Source: Anthoceros angustus (taxonomy: Eukaryota; Streptophyta; Anthocerotopsida; Anthocerotales; Anthocerotaceae). From it: a stretch of DNA of 64,000 bases. A program made the position numbers and the translations under genes. The notes below the pieces were generated by a model. It did not search any database. It saw only the letters and a program-made list of their open reading frames with translations, and was not told where the DNA came from. The stretch is taken from contig VJWM01000063.1 in the NCBI GenBank assembly GCA_010909165.1, positions 1-64,000 on the forward strand, written 5' to 3'. Positions 22,452-34,536 of the stretch are shown piece by piece (position 1 is the stretch's first letter; each line of letters begins with the position of its first letter).

Positions 22452-24269
22452 ATGGCGGCCACGGAGCAGGTGAAGGCTTGGCTGGCCCGATTCCAGGAGG
22501 CGCTGCAGGAGCAGCAAGTGGAAGCCGCGGCGGAGCTGTTTCAGGAGGATCGATGCTACTGGAGGGATCTGCTCGCCTTCACCTGGAACATCTACACCGC
22601 GGAATCCCGCGCAGACATCGTCGCCCTGCTCACGGCCACGCTGCCCGTGGTGAAGCCGCAGCAGTGGGAGGTGGTCGGGGAGGCGGTGGAGGCGGATTCC
22701 GACGGCCTGCCCGTCTTCCAGGCATTCATCCGCTTCGAGACGGCCGTGGCCCGGGGCCGCGGCGTGGTCCGGATCGGCAAGGTTTCCGGGAAGTGCCAGA
22801 CTCTGCTCACGGCCGTGAAGGAGCTCAAAGGCCATGAAGAGCAGGCCGGGCCTCGGCGGCCCAGGGGCACGGCGGAGGGAGCTCTCCGCGGCCGGAAGAC
22901 ATGGCTGGAGGTGACGGCTGCCGAGCGCGCCGAGCTCGGCTACAGCACGCAGCCTTACTGCGTGATCGTAGGCGGCGGGCAGGCCGGGATCGTACTGGGA
23001 GCTCGCCTCCGCCGCCTGGGAGTGAGCTGCATCATCTTGGAGAAACAGGCGCGGTCGGGGGATTCCTGGCGCTCCAGATACAAGTCCCTCTGCCTTCACG
23101 ATCCCGTCTGGTTCGATCACCTGCCCTATCTCCCGTTCCCGGACAGCTGGCCTATCTTCTCCCCGAAGGACAAGATGGCGGACTGGCTGGAATGCTACAC
23201 CAAGATCATGGAGCTCGACTATTGGACCTCCTCGGAGTGTAGATCCGCGAGCTACGATGAAGCGGGATCGCGCTGGGAGGTGAAGGTGGTGCGGAAGGGT
23301 GGAGATGGCGAGAAGGAAGACGAGATCGTCACTCTCCGGCCCGCGCATCTGGTGCTGGCCACCGGCATGTCTGGAATTCCTAACATTCCGAGCATCCCTG
23401 GCGCGGATTCCTTCCAGGGCGTGCTCTGCCACAGCAGCGGCTATGGCGGCCCGGAGAAATTTGCCGGGAAAAAGTGCGTCGTGATCGGATGCAACACTTC
23501 CGCGCACGACATCAGCGCGGATCTGTGGGAGGCCGGCGCCGAGGTGACGATGGTGCAGCGCAGCGAGACGCACATCGTGCGCGTCTCGACGATCATGCAA
23601 ACCATAGCCTCGCTGTACGGTGAGGAATCCCCCTTCCCCGTTGAAGACGCCGACCTCATCTTCGCGTCCACGCCGTATGCGATCTGGATGCGGACGCTGG
23701 CCGGGGTCGCGGAGTGGGTCGCGCAGACGGACGCCGACCTCTATGCGAGGCTGAAGAAGGCGGGGTTTCTGGTCGGACCGGGGGACACCCGCGGGGGACT
23801 GTTCGGCGGCTACCTCACGCGGGGGTCCGGGTACTACATCGACGTGGGGGCCTCGGACCTGGTCGCTGACGGAGAGATTAAGCTCAAGAGCGGGGTGGGC
23901 GTGAAAGAGCTGACGCCCGAGGGCGTGCGACTTTCGGACGGCGACCACCTGCCGGCGGAGCTGGTTGTGTACGCGACCGGGTATGGCTCCATGACGGGCT
24001 GGGCGGAGAAGCTCGTGTCGAAGGAGGTGGCGGACAAAGTGGGAAGAACCTGGGGTTTAGGATTCGGGACTGCGAGGGACCCGGGGCCGTGGGAAGGCGA
24101 GCTGCGGAACATGTGGAAGCCGACCCGGCAGCCGGGGCTGTGGTTCCATGGTGGCAATCTGCAGCAGGACAGGTTCTACTCCCTCGTTCTGGCTCTGCAG
24201 ATCAAGGCGCGCAAGGAAGGTATCTCGACCCCGGTTTACGGGATGGCAAAGGAAAGCTATGTCCGCTGA
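22452..24269 (+). CDS. Flavin-containing monooxygenase with N-terminal NTF2/SnoaL-like domain, intronless
   Basis: A single exon of 605 codons. Residues ~1-125 look like an NTF2/SnoaL fold (WRDLLAFTWNIYTAESR). The FMO part has the FAD-binding GGGQAG loop at ~174, the FMO fingerprint FQGVLCHSSGY at ~321, the NADPH-binding VIGCNTSAHDI loop at ~344 and YATGY at ~507. Plant YUCCA-type FMOs are about 420 residues and lack the N-terminal domain. The NTF2-FMO arrangement is one I associate with bacterial and fungal proteins. It oxygenates a carbon or heteroatom substrate that I cannot predict. Lack of introns and much higher GC than its intron-rich neighbours suggest horizontal origin (inference). 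It converges with HASTY, with stop codons about 44 bp apart. Confidence 0.88.
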   Translation: MAATEQVKAWLARFQEALQEQQVEAAAELFQEDRCYWRDLLAFTWNIYTAESRADIVALLTATLPVVKPQQWEVVGEAVEADSDGLPVFQAFIRFETAVARGRGVVRIGKVSGKCQTLLTAVKELKGHEEQAGPRRPRGTAEGALRGRKTWLEVTAAERAELGYSTQPYCVIVGGGQAGIVLGARLRRLGVSCIILEKQARSGDSWRSRYKSLCLHDPVWFDHLPYLPFPDSWPIFSPKDKMADWLECYTKIMELDYWTSSECRSASYDEAGSRWEVKVVRKGGDGEKEDEIVTLRPAHLVLATGMSGIPNIPSIPGADSFQGVLCHSSGYGGPEKFAGKKCVVIGCNTSAHDISADLWEAGAEVTMVQRSETHIVRVSTIMQTIASLYGEESPFPVEDADLIFASTPYAIWMRTLAGVAEWVAQTDADLYARLKKAGFLVGPGDTRGGLFGGYLTRGSGYYIDVGASDLVADGEIKLKSGVGVKELTPEGVRLSDGDHLPAELVVYATGYGSMTGWAEKLVSKEVADKVGRTWGLGFGTARDPGPWEGELRNMWKPTRQPGLWFHGGNLQQDRFYSLVLALQIKARKEGISTPVYGMAKESYVR

Positions 24270-24313
24270 CGGGATCGTCCATACACAGCCGGTTGCCAGT
24301 GTGGCAGATTCCA

Positions 24314-27300
24314 CTAAGCAAAAGTTGCGAGGCCGATGACATCCGGCTCCTCGGACTTAGTCGGAAGGCGCCGATGGGCCGGACGACCTGCATCCCATCC
24401 AAGGTCGGAAGACCATCAACGATGGACGATAACAGCCTAGGTGTACAACTTTGCACGCAGCTTCCAGGCATAGACTTACTTGATAAATTCGAGACTGTGG
24501 TTGAACTCCTGGGAGGTGGCGGCAGCGCCTTCAGGCAGCTTCCCCCTGCTGAGAGTAGGAAACACTTGATGTATGCTTTTTCCTCCTTCAGGCCACGGCT
24601 TTGGGCCAGCTGTTGTCTCAGTGAATCCGCGTTCTCTTGCCTGAATTCGGGTAATCTAGAGAGAACCTGCCCACAGAAATATCCTGTGATTTAGCAACCG
24701 TGCCCATCTCCAATGCAAGGCAGGGGAAAGACGTAGAAGGTCTTTAAGAAGGTGGGTACCTGCCAGGGAGCTGAATCCGCACTGGGGTAATTGACCAGAA
24801 AATCCCTCACCACACCGAGAAGGTTGGACTGCAATGTTGCATTCGACTCGCGGCTGAGGCCCTCGATCGCTGCAGCGAACATGTCTGTACTCACCATAGC
24901 TGTCAAATCTGTATTCACAACACCTGCCAAAATCGCAACCTCCGAACAGAAGTCTGCCGCTTTCTTCACCGAGTCCTGGTCCGGCCAAGTCAAGGCCTCC
25001 GCGGCTATGGATAGAGCAGCACGTGCAGCAGCTCCTCCACTTTTCAGCATACAGCTGCCACAACCCGCGACCTCCCACCCAGTCAGTGCTACAAACCAGA
25101 AACGAGCAACGGAAAATATGGCCACTTTTCATACAGCTGCCACAACCGGCGACCACCCACCCAGTCAGTTCTACAAACCAGAAACGAGCAACGCAAATTG
25201 TGGCAACATGCGAACACCACACAAACTCACCGCAATAGAGTCTCCTTCGTCTCCTTTGCTGCTGAAACAGGGACCTCTGTCAGACTACGTGGCTCCCCTG
25301 TGGGCGTGGCTGTCAGCCTAAGCAGCCCACAAATTTCCCTGCTCAGATCTCGCAACATCTTCTCTGCGATCACTTCCATCGCGGCAGCGTCCACTGATCC
25401 ATCAGAGGCCGCAGCTTCCAGCCATTTGCCAGGAACTTTCATAACCCCTGTTTCCATGAATTGCCGCCATGACCTGGATAACTGCGCCTGGCAGCATAAA
25501 AAGACTGGAGGCAAAAGGGTCACCATCCAAGGGTCCCATTTTGCACTTGGACATGCCGCGACCATTGGAACCATGACTGTATGCAGTAGTTGCCGGCAAT
25601 GGTGGAACTCCATATACGCCAGGCTTTCAGTCAGCGCCCTGGACAAAGCTGCAGCTCGTTGATCTGCATCATTGAAGAATTCCATAGGTACGCGAGATGC
25701 TGCACGCGACAGGATGTTATACCTGTCAAAGAACCAGGGACAGTAAAGTCAGCAAACCACCAAGAGGAGCTTTCCTGTTTACGTCCGTCTACAAACCTGA
25801 CAAACCCTTCTACATGGCATGTTCAAAGGTCAAATAGGCTTCCAGCCGATCCCAGTGCTACACTTTGTGACATACCCGCTCTCGCGGACACCCCTCAACC
25901 AGTTTCTCATCTCGTTTTCTTTGTCCTCAATGCTCGTTCTGTTTTCCATGCTGCTACTGGTTTCCATGCTGTCAACTTCTCTCGATGACGATGTGGACCA
26001 GGAGTGAGCTGCAGGGTCTCCCAGAAGTGTAGCTTGCTGCGCTGCGCCCATTCCCAATGCAGCTCTAACGTGGATAAACGGCGCCGTGTCTGTATCTTGA
26101 GCCCACAAGGCATGTACACAACGAAGTAGCTGCATAGCCAATAATTCGGTATGATTGAAGATACCCAAGTAATAATACTTCAGGCAGAAAAGGAGTTGTT
26201 CCAGCCCAGCCTCTTACCTGAAGCAGTGGTGGCAGAATCCACTGCAACAGAGACGTTCCCAGATTCTCTCTCACTCCTCGACGTCTGCTTGTGCAGCGCC
26301 TCAATGCTTTATCAAAGAAGTTGACGGAATGAAAGATAGACCAAAGCTGCCCTTCACTTTTATTGCTGTCGTTTTGCAAAAGCAACTCCACTAGCGAAGC
26401 TGGACTGGACAGGTAACGCTCCTGCCATTCTTGTTGCACCCAAGTCTCTCTTAAGGGGCCAAGTAACCATTCGAAAACCTGCTTTTCTTGTTCCACTCTG
26501 TCCATCATAAACAGATGGTCATCAATCTGATACAGCGTCACATATGGAGCCAGATACATCTTTTGTCAGACAAATTTACCCAGCTGTGAGGCCAGCACAA
26601 AGAAGTGCTTCTCCTAGTAGGTTCAGCTCGCCCCGACTAATAAGTCCCTGTTGTCGTAAGCTAGTCATCGTCCCTGCAAATGCCTGCACAAGTCCTCAAC
26701 AAAGTCACAATCTGCAGTGAGACTCATGTGTTGCCTTACAATACAACTTAGTATGACCCCGCCACTCCAAAGGTCAGATGGACATGAAAAGAGACCACAG
26801 AACAAGCCAAAAAGCCCAAGCACCATATCCATGAGCAAACATGGCACAGCAGGTGACAACAGTCCTCAGACCTGCATGTGAGGCAGAAGAGCAGATCCTG
26901 CTGACTTTGCGAACCGAAGTATGGACGTGCAGACTCGGATGCGAACTCGAGAGTATTGTTGTGCCATTGTTGCCTCCTGAAACGAAACAAGTTAGCGACC
27001 ATCCAGCACTAGGTGCTACACATCCTTGAGTGCAAGATCATAGAACATATATTTATCAAGGCTTTAAGCAAACCAAACGGAACTTACAGTACTGCTAATT
27101 AACATCAGCACTTCAAACATCTTTTGAATAACCAATGATGTAGAGGTTGGAGAGTATTTCAAATAGGGCCCCATCGCTGCGAAGTAACGTCCATACATTT
27201 CCAAAAGAGGCGGATCTGCTGGGCGCATGGACAACAGCTTTTGCAGCAAATCTGGAAGCACTAAGTCAAGGACATTGTTGTTATACCCAACAGGAGCTTT

Positions 27301-30300
27301 TCAAAACAGGTCACTGAGTGGTAATATGTTTTCCTACCTTCCAGGATCCTCCCAGCATCAGCATGGAGCTTAGACGTCGACAAATTCAGTGGTGTCTCAG
27401 GAATTGAATCGACAACCGTTTCAAGCATCACGTGTGCACCTTCTAGCACTGCCAAATCCTAAGAGGCAGCAGAGGACAAGTAGCACAATTAACATCCACA
27501 GGAGGGATGGCAGCTCTACGGGGCCAACAAGCACCAGAAGACAAATACACCAATTTTAGTAGCAAACCCCTGTGCAGCCAAATCTCTCAGCATATCCACT
27601 CACTCCACAGGTCACAGCAACTCTTCATGGATACCACTTGATGAATCACATACCTTGTCAGACCAGCTGGTCAATGAGAAGAGACCGACAACTGTATACA
27701 CACATTGAGCCATTTTCACGGCTGATAGAAGAGGGGACCGACTCGATACAAGGCGGACAAGAAGAACCTGAAAACAGGCTCAGCACAAGCACGCCAATAA
27801 GGATAACTAAAAGGGAAAATGAGCTGCAACAGACAAAAACAGCTGCAGCAGCATCATCATACCAGCTGGCTGCGGTATTGGCCATAGTCATTTCGATTAG
27901 CAAATAGCTCAGGTGAAACCTCTTCAACAAGACTGCCTGTCCTAGTTCTGTCAGCATTCGTCTTCGACAGCCTTTGAAAGCTTATCTCCAACAGACAAGA
28001 ATAGTAATCTTCAGAAATAACAAAAAGCGAAGCCTTTGCATCTTTGCCCTCTACAGCACCATCTGTTGACGAGTCACGTAACAACATCTGCGAGCACACT
28101 CATGTTAAAGGAGAGGATACTGGCAAACTACAGACCCTGCAAAGAAGAAAAGGGAAAGAATGAGGATCACTACATACCAGCCACAGGGGTAGAGCCTGTG
28201 AGTGAACCGAGAACTTGGGATGCTGCATGAAGCCTAGCATCTACACAAATTGGAGGGTCAACCATCCAATACGAAAAGCCCAGTTACATCCAATACTCAC
28301 CATAACCTGTTAGACATTGTTTACTGAGAACTGAAGGTCAATCACAACTTCAGGACACTCACCTGGGTCAAATAGGTAGAGATTTTCAGGTCCTTGCCCT
28401 TGAGACAAACGAGATGGTGTGTACCAAAGGCAGCCATTGTTTCACATAAGCAATCCATGTAGTCCGGCTCACTCTGTGAGCTACCTTCTTGGCTAACCCC
28501 AATGTCACTGGCGTCGCCAAGCACACTCCCACATGCCTTGACCAGAGCGTCAAACACTTGAACCATGGCTGAGTCAAAATTAGGACCTGCATCACCTGGC
28601 CTTCGCCTGTACATAATACAACAGCTTACATTAATGAAGGCTTATAATGACAGACTCCATTCAAGGGACTGATGTGCTACAAAAAGCATGACCAGTGGTT
28701 ATGGACCTACTGAGTTCGAATTCCAGTCAGGTCTGGACAAAACAAGTGCTTCGGTCGTCTCTCCATGAATACATACCTTGATGATAGATGCTTCATAAAT
28801 TCACAAGCAGTGAGACAAAACTCCGCAGCAGCAAGCAGATACCCACACCTGGACATAAGCAACTTCCCTGATCAGGTCTCATGGAAGTAGTTGTCTACAT
28901 TGATTATGTTAGGACCACTGGAGAAACATGAGAAAGACCACAGACACTGAAGCATAGATGGAGACAAAAATGGACTCACGCTTCAATGAGGCCAGACTTG
29001 GCCAAGTCTTCAATGGGGGCCCACTCAGCGTAACACTTAGCAGCTTGAAGACAAGCTGTGACAGCAGCGCCATGTTGCTTGGCTAAGTCCAACTCATTTT
29101 GCTGCACTAGAGCCATGGCAGCACTGCATTCCTGGTCGAGAAGCTGTAAAACGGATGCAACTACTTAGCACCACAGCAAAGCCCATACTTCCTAACCTTC
29201 TTTGAAGAATATGAAGGCATGCAGACCCTATCTCACCTTATACAACAAGGCCAAGGTTTCAGGTAGACTAGAAGTAAGACCCTTGATCAAGAGTCTGCGA
29301 CGGATTCCTGAAACAGACAACACAAGGAGGAGTCATTCCTGTCAGATAGCAGACAAATATTTGCCTGCTATCTGTACACCAAGAAGCACAAAGCCAAGCT
29401 GTACAAGGTAACTAGATCGGTTTCAAACGTATCAAAGAACAAACTGACCGTCCAAATCATCACTAAAAAAAGCAACATCCTCCGGAAACCAGCGCAACAC
29501 CATGGCAACCAGCTCTGCCTGCAGAGGCAGTGACACTTCAGAATAAGTGGCATGCCTTTCTGAAGGAGGGAGAGAAGTGCTCTCCCACTAGATCAAGGAA
29601 AGAGATGAGTGGTGTTTTCCACTCACATGCACAGGACCTCTGGTGCTCAGGGCATGAAGAGTCGTGAACATATTGCTCCAAATATCTGGACCCTCCTTTC
29701 TGGCCACCTTCACGAAGCAGAGAAGAATCAGGCACAAAATCCAGGCGTCCACCCTTAGCGTGTGTGGATGCAGAACATAACCCGCAGACGACCTGCAAGG
29801 ATTCTTTACTTAGTCAGGACTAGTACGGATAACCACAAACGAAGCCAGACCTCAGCAACAAGCGAAGCATATTGACTCTTGAAATTCCACAGCTCCTCAG
29901 GCTTCGCCATGTCCTCCATCATTTGAAGCACAGCTGCACCTATCTGCATCCTCTCCGGCATGCTCAGCTGCTCCCAACGGCATCGAACCAGGTGCTGTTG
30001 TGGCGTAACACAGCAATCAGTGATGTGCAATTGCATACCATAATTCAACACACCCTTGCAACAAACACACTAAGTACGTTCGCACCTGCAGCATTTTGAA
30101 ACCCTGGTGCCGGATTTCTAAGCCTTGGCCACTTCTGGTCAGGGCGAATGCAGTGGATGCAACCAGATGCACCTCAGCAGTTTCCAGCTGTAACACAGAG
30201 GACCTTGCTTGTCAAAATTGGCAACAGCTGTGCAGCCAAATGAGAGGCAGAGGCTCGCCCTCACCGATTTCAGGAAGTCGGAAGCAGACTGCCGAGCCTG

Positions 30301-30375
30301 CTGAGACGAGCGGTGATCAAGCAGCATCATCACCGCCTGGGCGACAGCATCCGCTCCGCCTGCGCCTGCCATCAT
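24314..30375 (-). CDS. HASTY / exportin-5-like karyopherin, multi-exon
   Basis: HASTY is the plant exportin-5 ortholog, a Ran-dependent karyopherin that promotes microRNA biogenesis and movement. The start at 30375 gives MMAGAGGADAVAQAVMMLLD. Exons read in order HQGFKMLQ/HLVRCRWEQLSMPERMQ (30.1-29.95 kb), the central HEAT-repeat exons (29.8-27.1 kb, including YLKYSPTSTSLVIQKMFEVL), LLGPLRETWVQQEWQERYLS (26.5 kb), EMRNWLRGVRESGY (25.9 kb), EKMLRDLSREICGLL (25.35 kb) and AVKSVFTTPAK-region antisense exon FLVNYPSADSAPWQ (24.8 kb). The end is my inference: exon 24476-24660, then a short last exon with EEPDVIGLATFA and stop at 24314-24316. Introns are about 70-150 bp. No lesion was seen. It is head-to-head with LpxC. 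Confidence 0.9.
25048..25198. repeat. ~83-bp tandem duplication in a HASTY intron
   Basis: CATACAGCTGCCACAACC through GAAACGAGCAACG occurs at about 25048 and again at about 25131. It lies upstream (minus sense) of the exon encoding SGGAAARAALS, within intron sequence. Confidence 0.7.
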
Positions 30376-30832
30376 CTTGCTCCGCTCCACCAGGGTATAC
30401 AGGCAAGCCAATTCCAGTCCTGTCCTCTTCCTTCAAACAATTCCACCTCTCCACGCCAGCCCAGTGCAGCCCAGCACTTGATGCAGCTTTCAACTCTCGC
30501 GGACGATGGATTTAAACGCCATCGTAAAAGTTAGTGAGCCAAAGTACACGGGACCATGCATATATTGGAGGAGTCCAATTCGTACTCGAGATCGGAGTGA
30601 TTTTACGCTCCATGTGTATCATCCAAGGCTTCCCTTCTCCCCTTGGTTTTAGACTGAGCGAACCAGGTCCTTTCACTTGGCGAATCTGCCAGATGTTGGC
30701 CGTTAGCAGCAACCCGGCCCCGGATTCTTCAGCTCTTCCTGTAGAGTGTGCTTTAGGGACTGGGCACAAGAGAGGCAAGCTCAAGGTAGATTGCGGGCTG
30801 TACAGGAGCAGCTGCTGCTGTTGCCTATAGCC
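30376..30832. promoter_or_regulatory. Shared HASTY/LpxC bidirectional promoter interval
   Basis: 457 bp separate the two divergent start codons. No TATA box is obvious in either direction, as is common for housekeeping genes. Regulation cannot be read from the sequence. Confidence 0.45.
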
Positions 30833-32652
30833 ATGACTTGTATCACCGGCTTGGTCACCCACACTCCCACTCCCTCCATGGGTGGCACAATCAGTCAGCA
30901 GCTGCATCTCGGCAGGGCTGGCTCTTTTGGCTTGCTGGGGGTCATGGGTTCTCCTTGTCTCATGCAGCGTAAGAAGCTGATTGGGTTGTGTAGGGCCCTG
31001 CAGACTGCGGCTATGGGGCAAGCTGCCAGCTCGGAGGACTTCTCGATGAGAATAGAGGTATTGTCATCCTCATTCCCCCCGTTTGTTGCCAGCCCACCTG
31101 CGCTTTTTGCTGGGTTTGGTTCCATTGTGGCTGAAGTGGGGGACAGCTTTGCAGACCAGGGAGGTGCAGCATACGCTCTCAAGGCAAGTGACGAGGTCAG
31201 GAGTAGGACTCCACTCTGGGGAGATGGCGGTGGTTAGGTTGCTGCCTGCTGCTGCTGGAGAGGGCAGGTACTTTGTTCCGATGGTTCACGGGAAGCCAGA
31301 AGTGACGGAGGATTTCAGGCTGCCTGCGTCCTTGGAGTATGTGAGGGAGACCCAGCTGAGCACATGCATTGGCAAAGGAAATGCCAGTGTGCGGACTGTG
31401 GAACATCTGCTGTCAGCTTTGGAAGGCATGGGTGTGGACAACTGCAGGATTGAAATCGAAGGTGGCATTGAGGTGGAATAGCTACCTTGAGGTCCTTGTG
31501 CAGCAGTGATGCATGAATGGATGTCTGTAAGTCTGCGGGGTGTTTGACGTGCGGTCATGTCATGACACGGCATGTGGTGGTGACAGGTCCCTTTGCTGGA
31601 TGGGTCTGCCCGTGACTGGGTAGAGGCAATCAACGAAGCTGGCCTCTCCATGGCTCAGGACAGCTCATCGGCTCCCTTGCAGAGGAAGGCTCTTGTCGTG
31701 CAGAAGCCTTTTGTCGTTCAGAACGGAGATTCTTTCGTTGCTGCTTTTCCTGCACCGTCCACACGTTTGACATATGGCATTGACTTCTCTCAGGTAGCTG
31801 TAGGAAATCAAACATGCCAGTTTGTGCTGTGCCATGCCGTGCCGCTGCTGCTGATAGGTCTCCTTTCCTGTTTTGTGACGTTCAGCTGAAAGTAGTTGGC
31901 AAACAGTGGTTTACATGGTGTCCGACTGACCACCCTCAAGGCTACCAGGTGGAGGTTGCTCCTGCACGAACATTCGGCATCTATGAGCAGGTCTTCTCCT
32001 TAAATTTTGTGTGTGAATGCGTGAGTGAGTGTGTGTGGATGTGAGAAGTGGTGTGTTATGCAACTGTGCGAACATCCCACTGTCATGCGTAAAGTGATTT
32101 GCTTACTCGGGGCCTGTACAAAATGCAGCCTTCATAAACGGCTCCAATCTGGCTGGGCCTTTACATTTTATGCAGATTGAACATCTTCGAGCATCCGGGC
32201 TTATCAAGGGTGGTTCACTGGATAATGCATTGGTGTGCAGGTCTGGTTCTGTTGCTTTTTTTGTGCTGTTTCAAGCTTTGCTTTGGTGTATGACGCAAAG
32301 CAATGCTTAAAATCGGTGGGAGCTAAGAGTGGTTGGCTGGCTTCTGGCTGACTGGCTTCTTTTGTTGTTGCAGCATGGAAGGTGGGTGGTTGAACCCCCC
32401 TCTTCGATTTCCAGAAGAGCCATGCCGACACAAGCTCCTGGACTTGATTGGGGACCTCGCTCTGTGTGGTGAAGACGGGCATCCCGGGCTTCCTGTAGGG
32501 CATATTGTTGCTTTCAAGGTGAGCTTTACTGTAGCGATCGTGGTGTGCTGGTCTTCGATAGGAGACTGATCGATTTACCATGCGTTTGTGACATTGTGCA
32601 GGCGAGTCATCAATTACATGTGAAATTCTGCCATGCCATTCTGCAATCCTGA
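30833..32652 (+). CDS. UDP-3-O-acyl-N-acetylglucosamine deacetylase (LpxC), 7 exons
   Basis: LpxC is the zinc-dependent committed enzyme of lipid A synthesis; in plants it is mitochondrial. My exon model is 30833-31057, 31155-31472, 31587-31793, 31886-31990, 32176-32240, 32374-32518 and 32602-32652, giving 371 residues. The N-terminal ~75 residues are Arg/Ser-rich and suit a mitochondrial presequence. VTRSGVGLHSGE opens the catalytic domain. Zinc ligands are His in TVEHLLSAL (~159) and His/Asp in HKLLDLIGDL (~326, ~330). ARTFG and IKGGSLDNALV are conserved. The last exon ASHQLH supplies the catalytic His (~358), with Ser where Gly is usual before it. All introns are GT-AG and the frame is intact. 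Confidence 0.9.
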
Positions 32653-33329
32653 ATGTGGAAGGCGTAAGACAGCAACCACCTGTGCACGAAAGCGCCCTGA
32701 TCCTGATGAACGCAAATCCCGTACAACCACCTGTGCACGAAAGCTCCCTGATGCTGATGAACGCAAATCCCGTACATTCACATCAAACATAGTACAATGC
32801 ATATCGATAACAGTTGAGTCAAACTGCTTTAGAGAAACCTAAGACTCTTTGCTATCACATCGAGACTTACACATGAATTCACAGCAAGGTTCCAAACTGT
32901 TTGAATGAATGTTGTCTCTCTGTGATGTTTGAGCTGGCCCCAATTGCACAGTTGCCTATACCTTGCGGCAATGATATTTGTCGTTTGTCTATTCTGTTCT
33001 ATTTGGTCCCGTTAATTAGGTGTATGAAGGATCCACTTTATGTGTTCAAGTTTCCTATGTCTGAATAGGTTATCAATTTTATGATGAATTTATCTTATAT
33101 TTATAATAATTTTTAGACTATATGAATTTGTAACTCTCTGTAAGGTCTATACTTTTTTATTTGTTTATTTATTTATTTGTTTGGCAATATGTAGCTGTGT
33201 GTGGCTGGTTTTGTGTGGTTGGTATCATTTAAGTCTAACACACATAATGTCTCCAATTCAAATGTGTAGAAAACCATTCGCAGGGCGGTTTCCAAACATT
33301 CTTCTTTTCACGCCTAGCAAGCTCCCGAT
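32653..33329. other. LpxC 3' flank with a 51-bp tandem duplication
   Basis: CAACCACCTGTGCACGAAAG and flanks are duplicated at 32673-32723 and 32724-32774, immediately after the stop and probably in the 3' UTR. The rest becomes AT-rich with no gene. Confidence 0.6.
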
Positions 33330-33865
33330 GCACTAAGTCCCCCTACCTCATTCACTTGCTGCACTTCACTAGGTCCCCCTACCTCATTCACCTGCTGCAT
33401 CTCACTAAGTCCCCCTACCTCATTCACCTGCTGCACATAAGTCCAACTCACTAAGTCCCCCTACCTCGTTCACTTGCTGCACCTTACTAAGTCCCCCTAC
33501 CTCATTCAGCAGCTGCACCTCACTAAGTCCCCCTACCTCATTCACATACTGTATCTCACTAGGTCCTCGTACCTCATTCACCGGCTGGACCTCACTAAGT
33601 CTCCCTTCCTCATTCACCTGTGCACCTCACTAAGTCCCCCTACCTCATTCACCGGCTACTCCTCACTAAGTCCCACTGGCTGTACCTCACTAAGTCCCCC
33701 TACCTCATTCACTGGCTACACCTCACTAAGTCCCCCTACCTCATTCAGCAGCTCCACCTCACTAAGTCCCCTACCTCATTCACCGGTTGTACCTCACTAA
33801 GTCCCCCTACCTCATTCACCCCATGCACTAGGTCTCCCTATCTCATTCACCCGGTGCACGCTAGA
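33330..33865. repeat. 36-bp minisatellite
   Basis: About 14 copies of a unit like CACTAAGTCCCCCTACCTCA plus TTCACCTGCTGCACCT, with point changes and some truncated units. The 36-bp period is divisible by three, so both strands show long repetitive frames (LTKSPYLIH on plus, NEVGGLSEVQ on minus). No start context or flanking domain supports real coding. Confidence 0.9.
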
Positions 33866-34536
33866 CTTCAATGGGAGTTATCCGCGTGGGACTACACATA
33901 TCGATTCAATTGCATTGTATCACTTTGTAAGGATACAATCTCTTTTTATTTTAAAAATATAATAAAAAATTCTAAATTATATTATGGATAAAACCTATAG
34001 GTGGTCATGTTGTGATAAACATAACATTAGTTGGAACTCTTATTACGTCAATTACATATATGGAAAGAACTTTACTTCCTACAAATTTGCTAAGAGGACA
34101 TGTTAGGACAAACATGACATTAGTTGAAACTTTTAATACACCAATTACATGGAATGGACTTTTCTTCCTGCAACATGGCTATGAAGACTGTATGATAGCC
34201 TAGAAAATGGTATGCGGATTCTTCTTGTAGTAAATCATACTATATTTCACACGTCAATGCATATGGCTCACATATTCATTGTTGTTTGATGAGATCTAAA
34301 AGATAATTGAGTTAATTGATCATAATATTTAAATATATAATTAAAGTTTTAGCAACCATAAAATTTCTAGGTTAATTTTATAATTTTAAGGAATAATCGA
34401 TCTACTACAGCCTTATTGGATTTGGCTTGGGTGAACACACCGTGAACATGATCCCACCAAACAAAATCTTCACTGCCTTTGACATTTGAGTGTGGAAGCT
34501 CTATCCTATATATTCTTCCACCATAATATGTAGCAT
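33866..34536. other. AT-rich spacer with a 93-bp tandem duplication
   Basis: A segment starting GGTCATGTTGTGATAAAC at 34003 recurs diverged at 34096. No coding or RNA feature was seen. It lies between the minisatellite and the ABCG cluster. Confidence 0.55.

Noticed and set aside
22347-23948. 533-residue open frame antisense to the FMO gene
   Set aside because: Shadow of GC-rich codons; it has no motif, while the plus frame has every FMO fingerprint.
31286-31651. Minus-strand frame within LpxC
   Set aside because: Antisense to conserved LpxC exons, with no family signature.
33330-33865. CRISPR-like array
   Set aside because: Units are head-to-tail with no unique spacers, and the genome is eukaryotic; it is a minisatellite.
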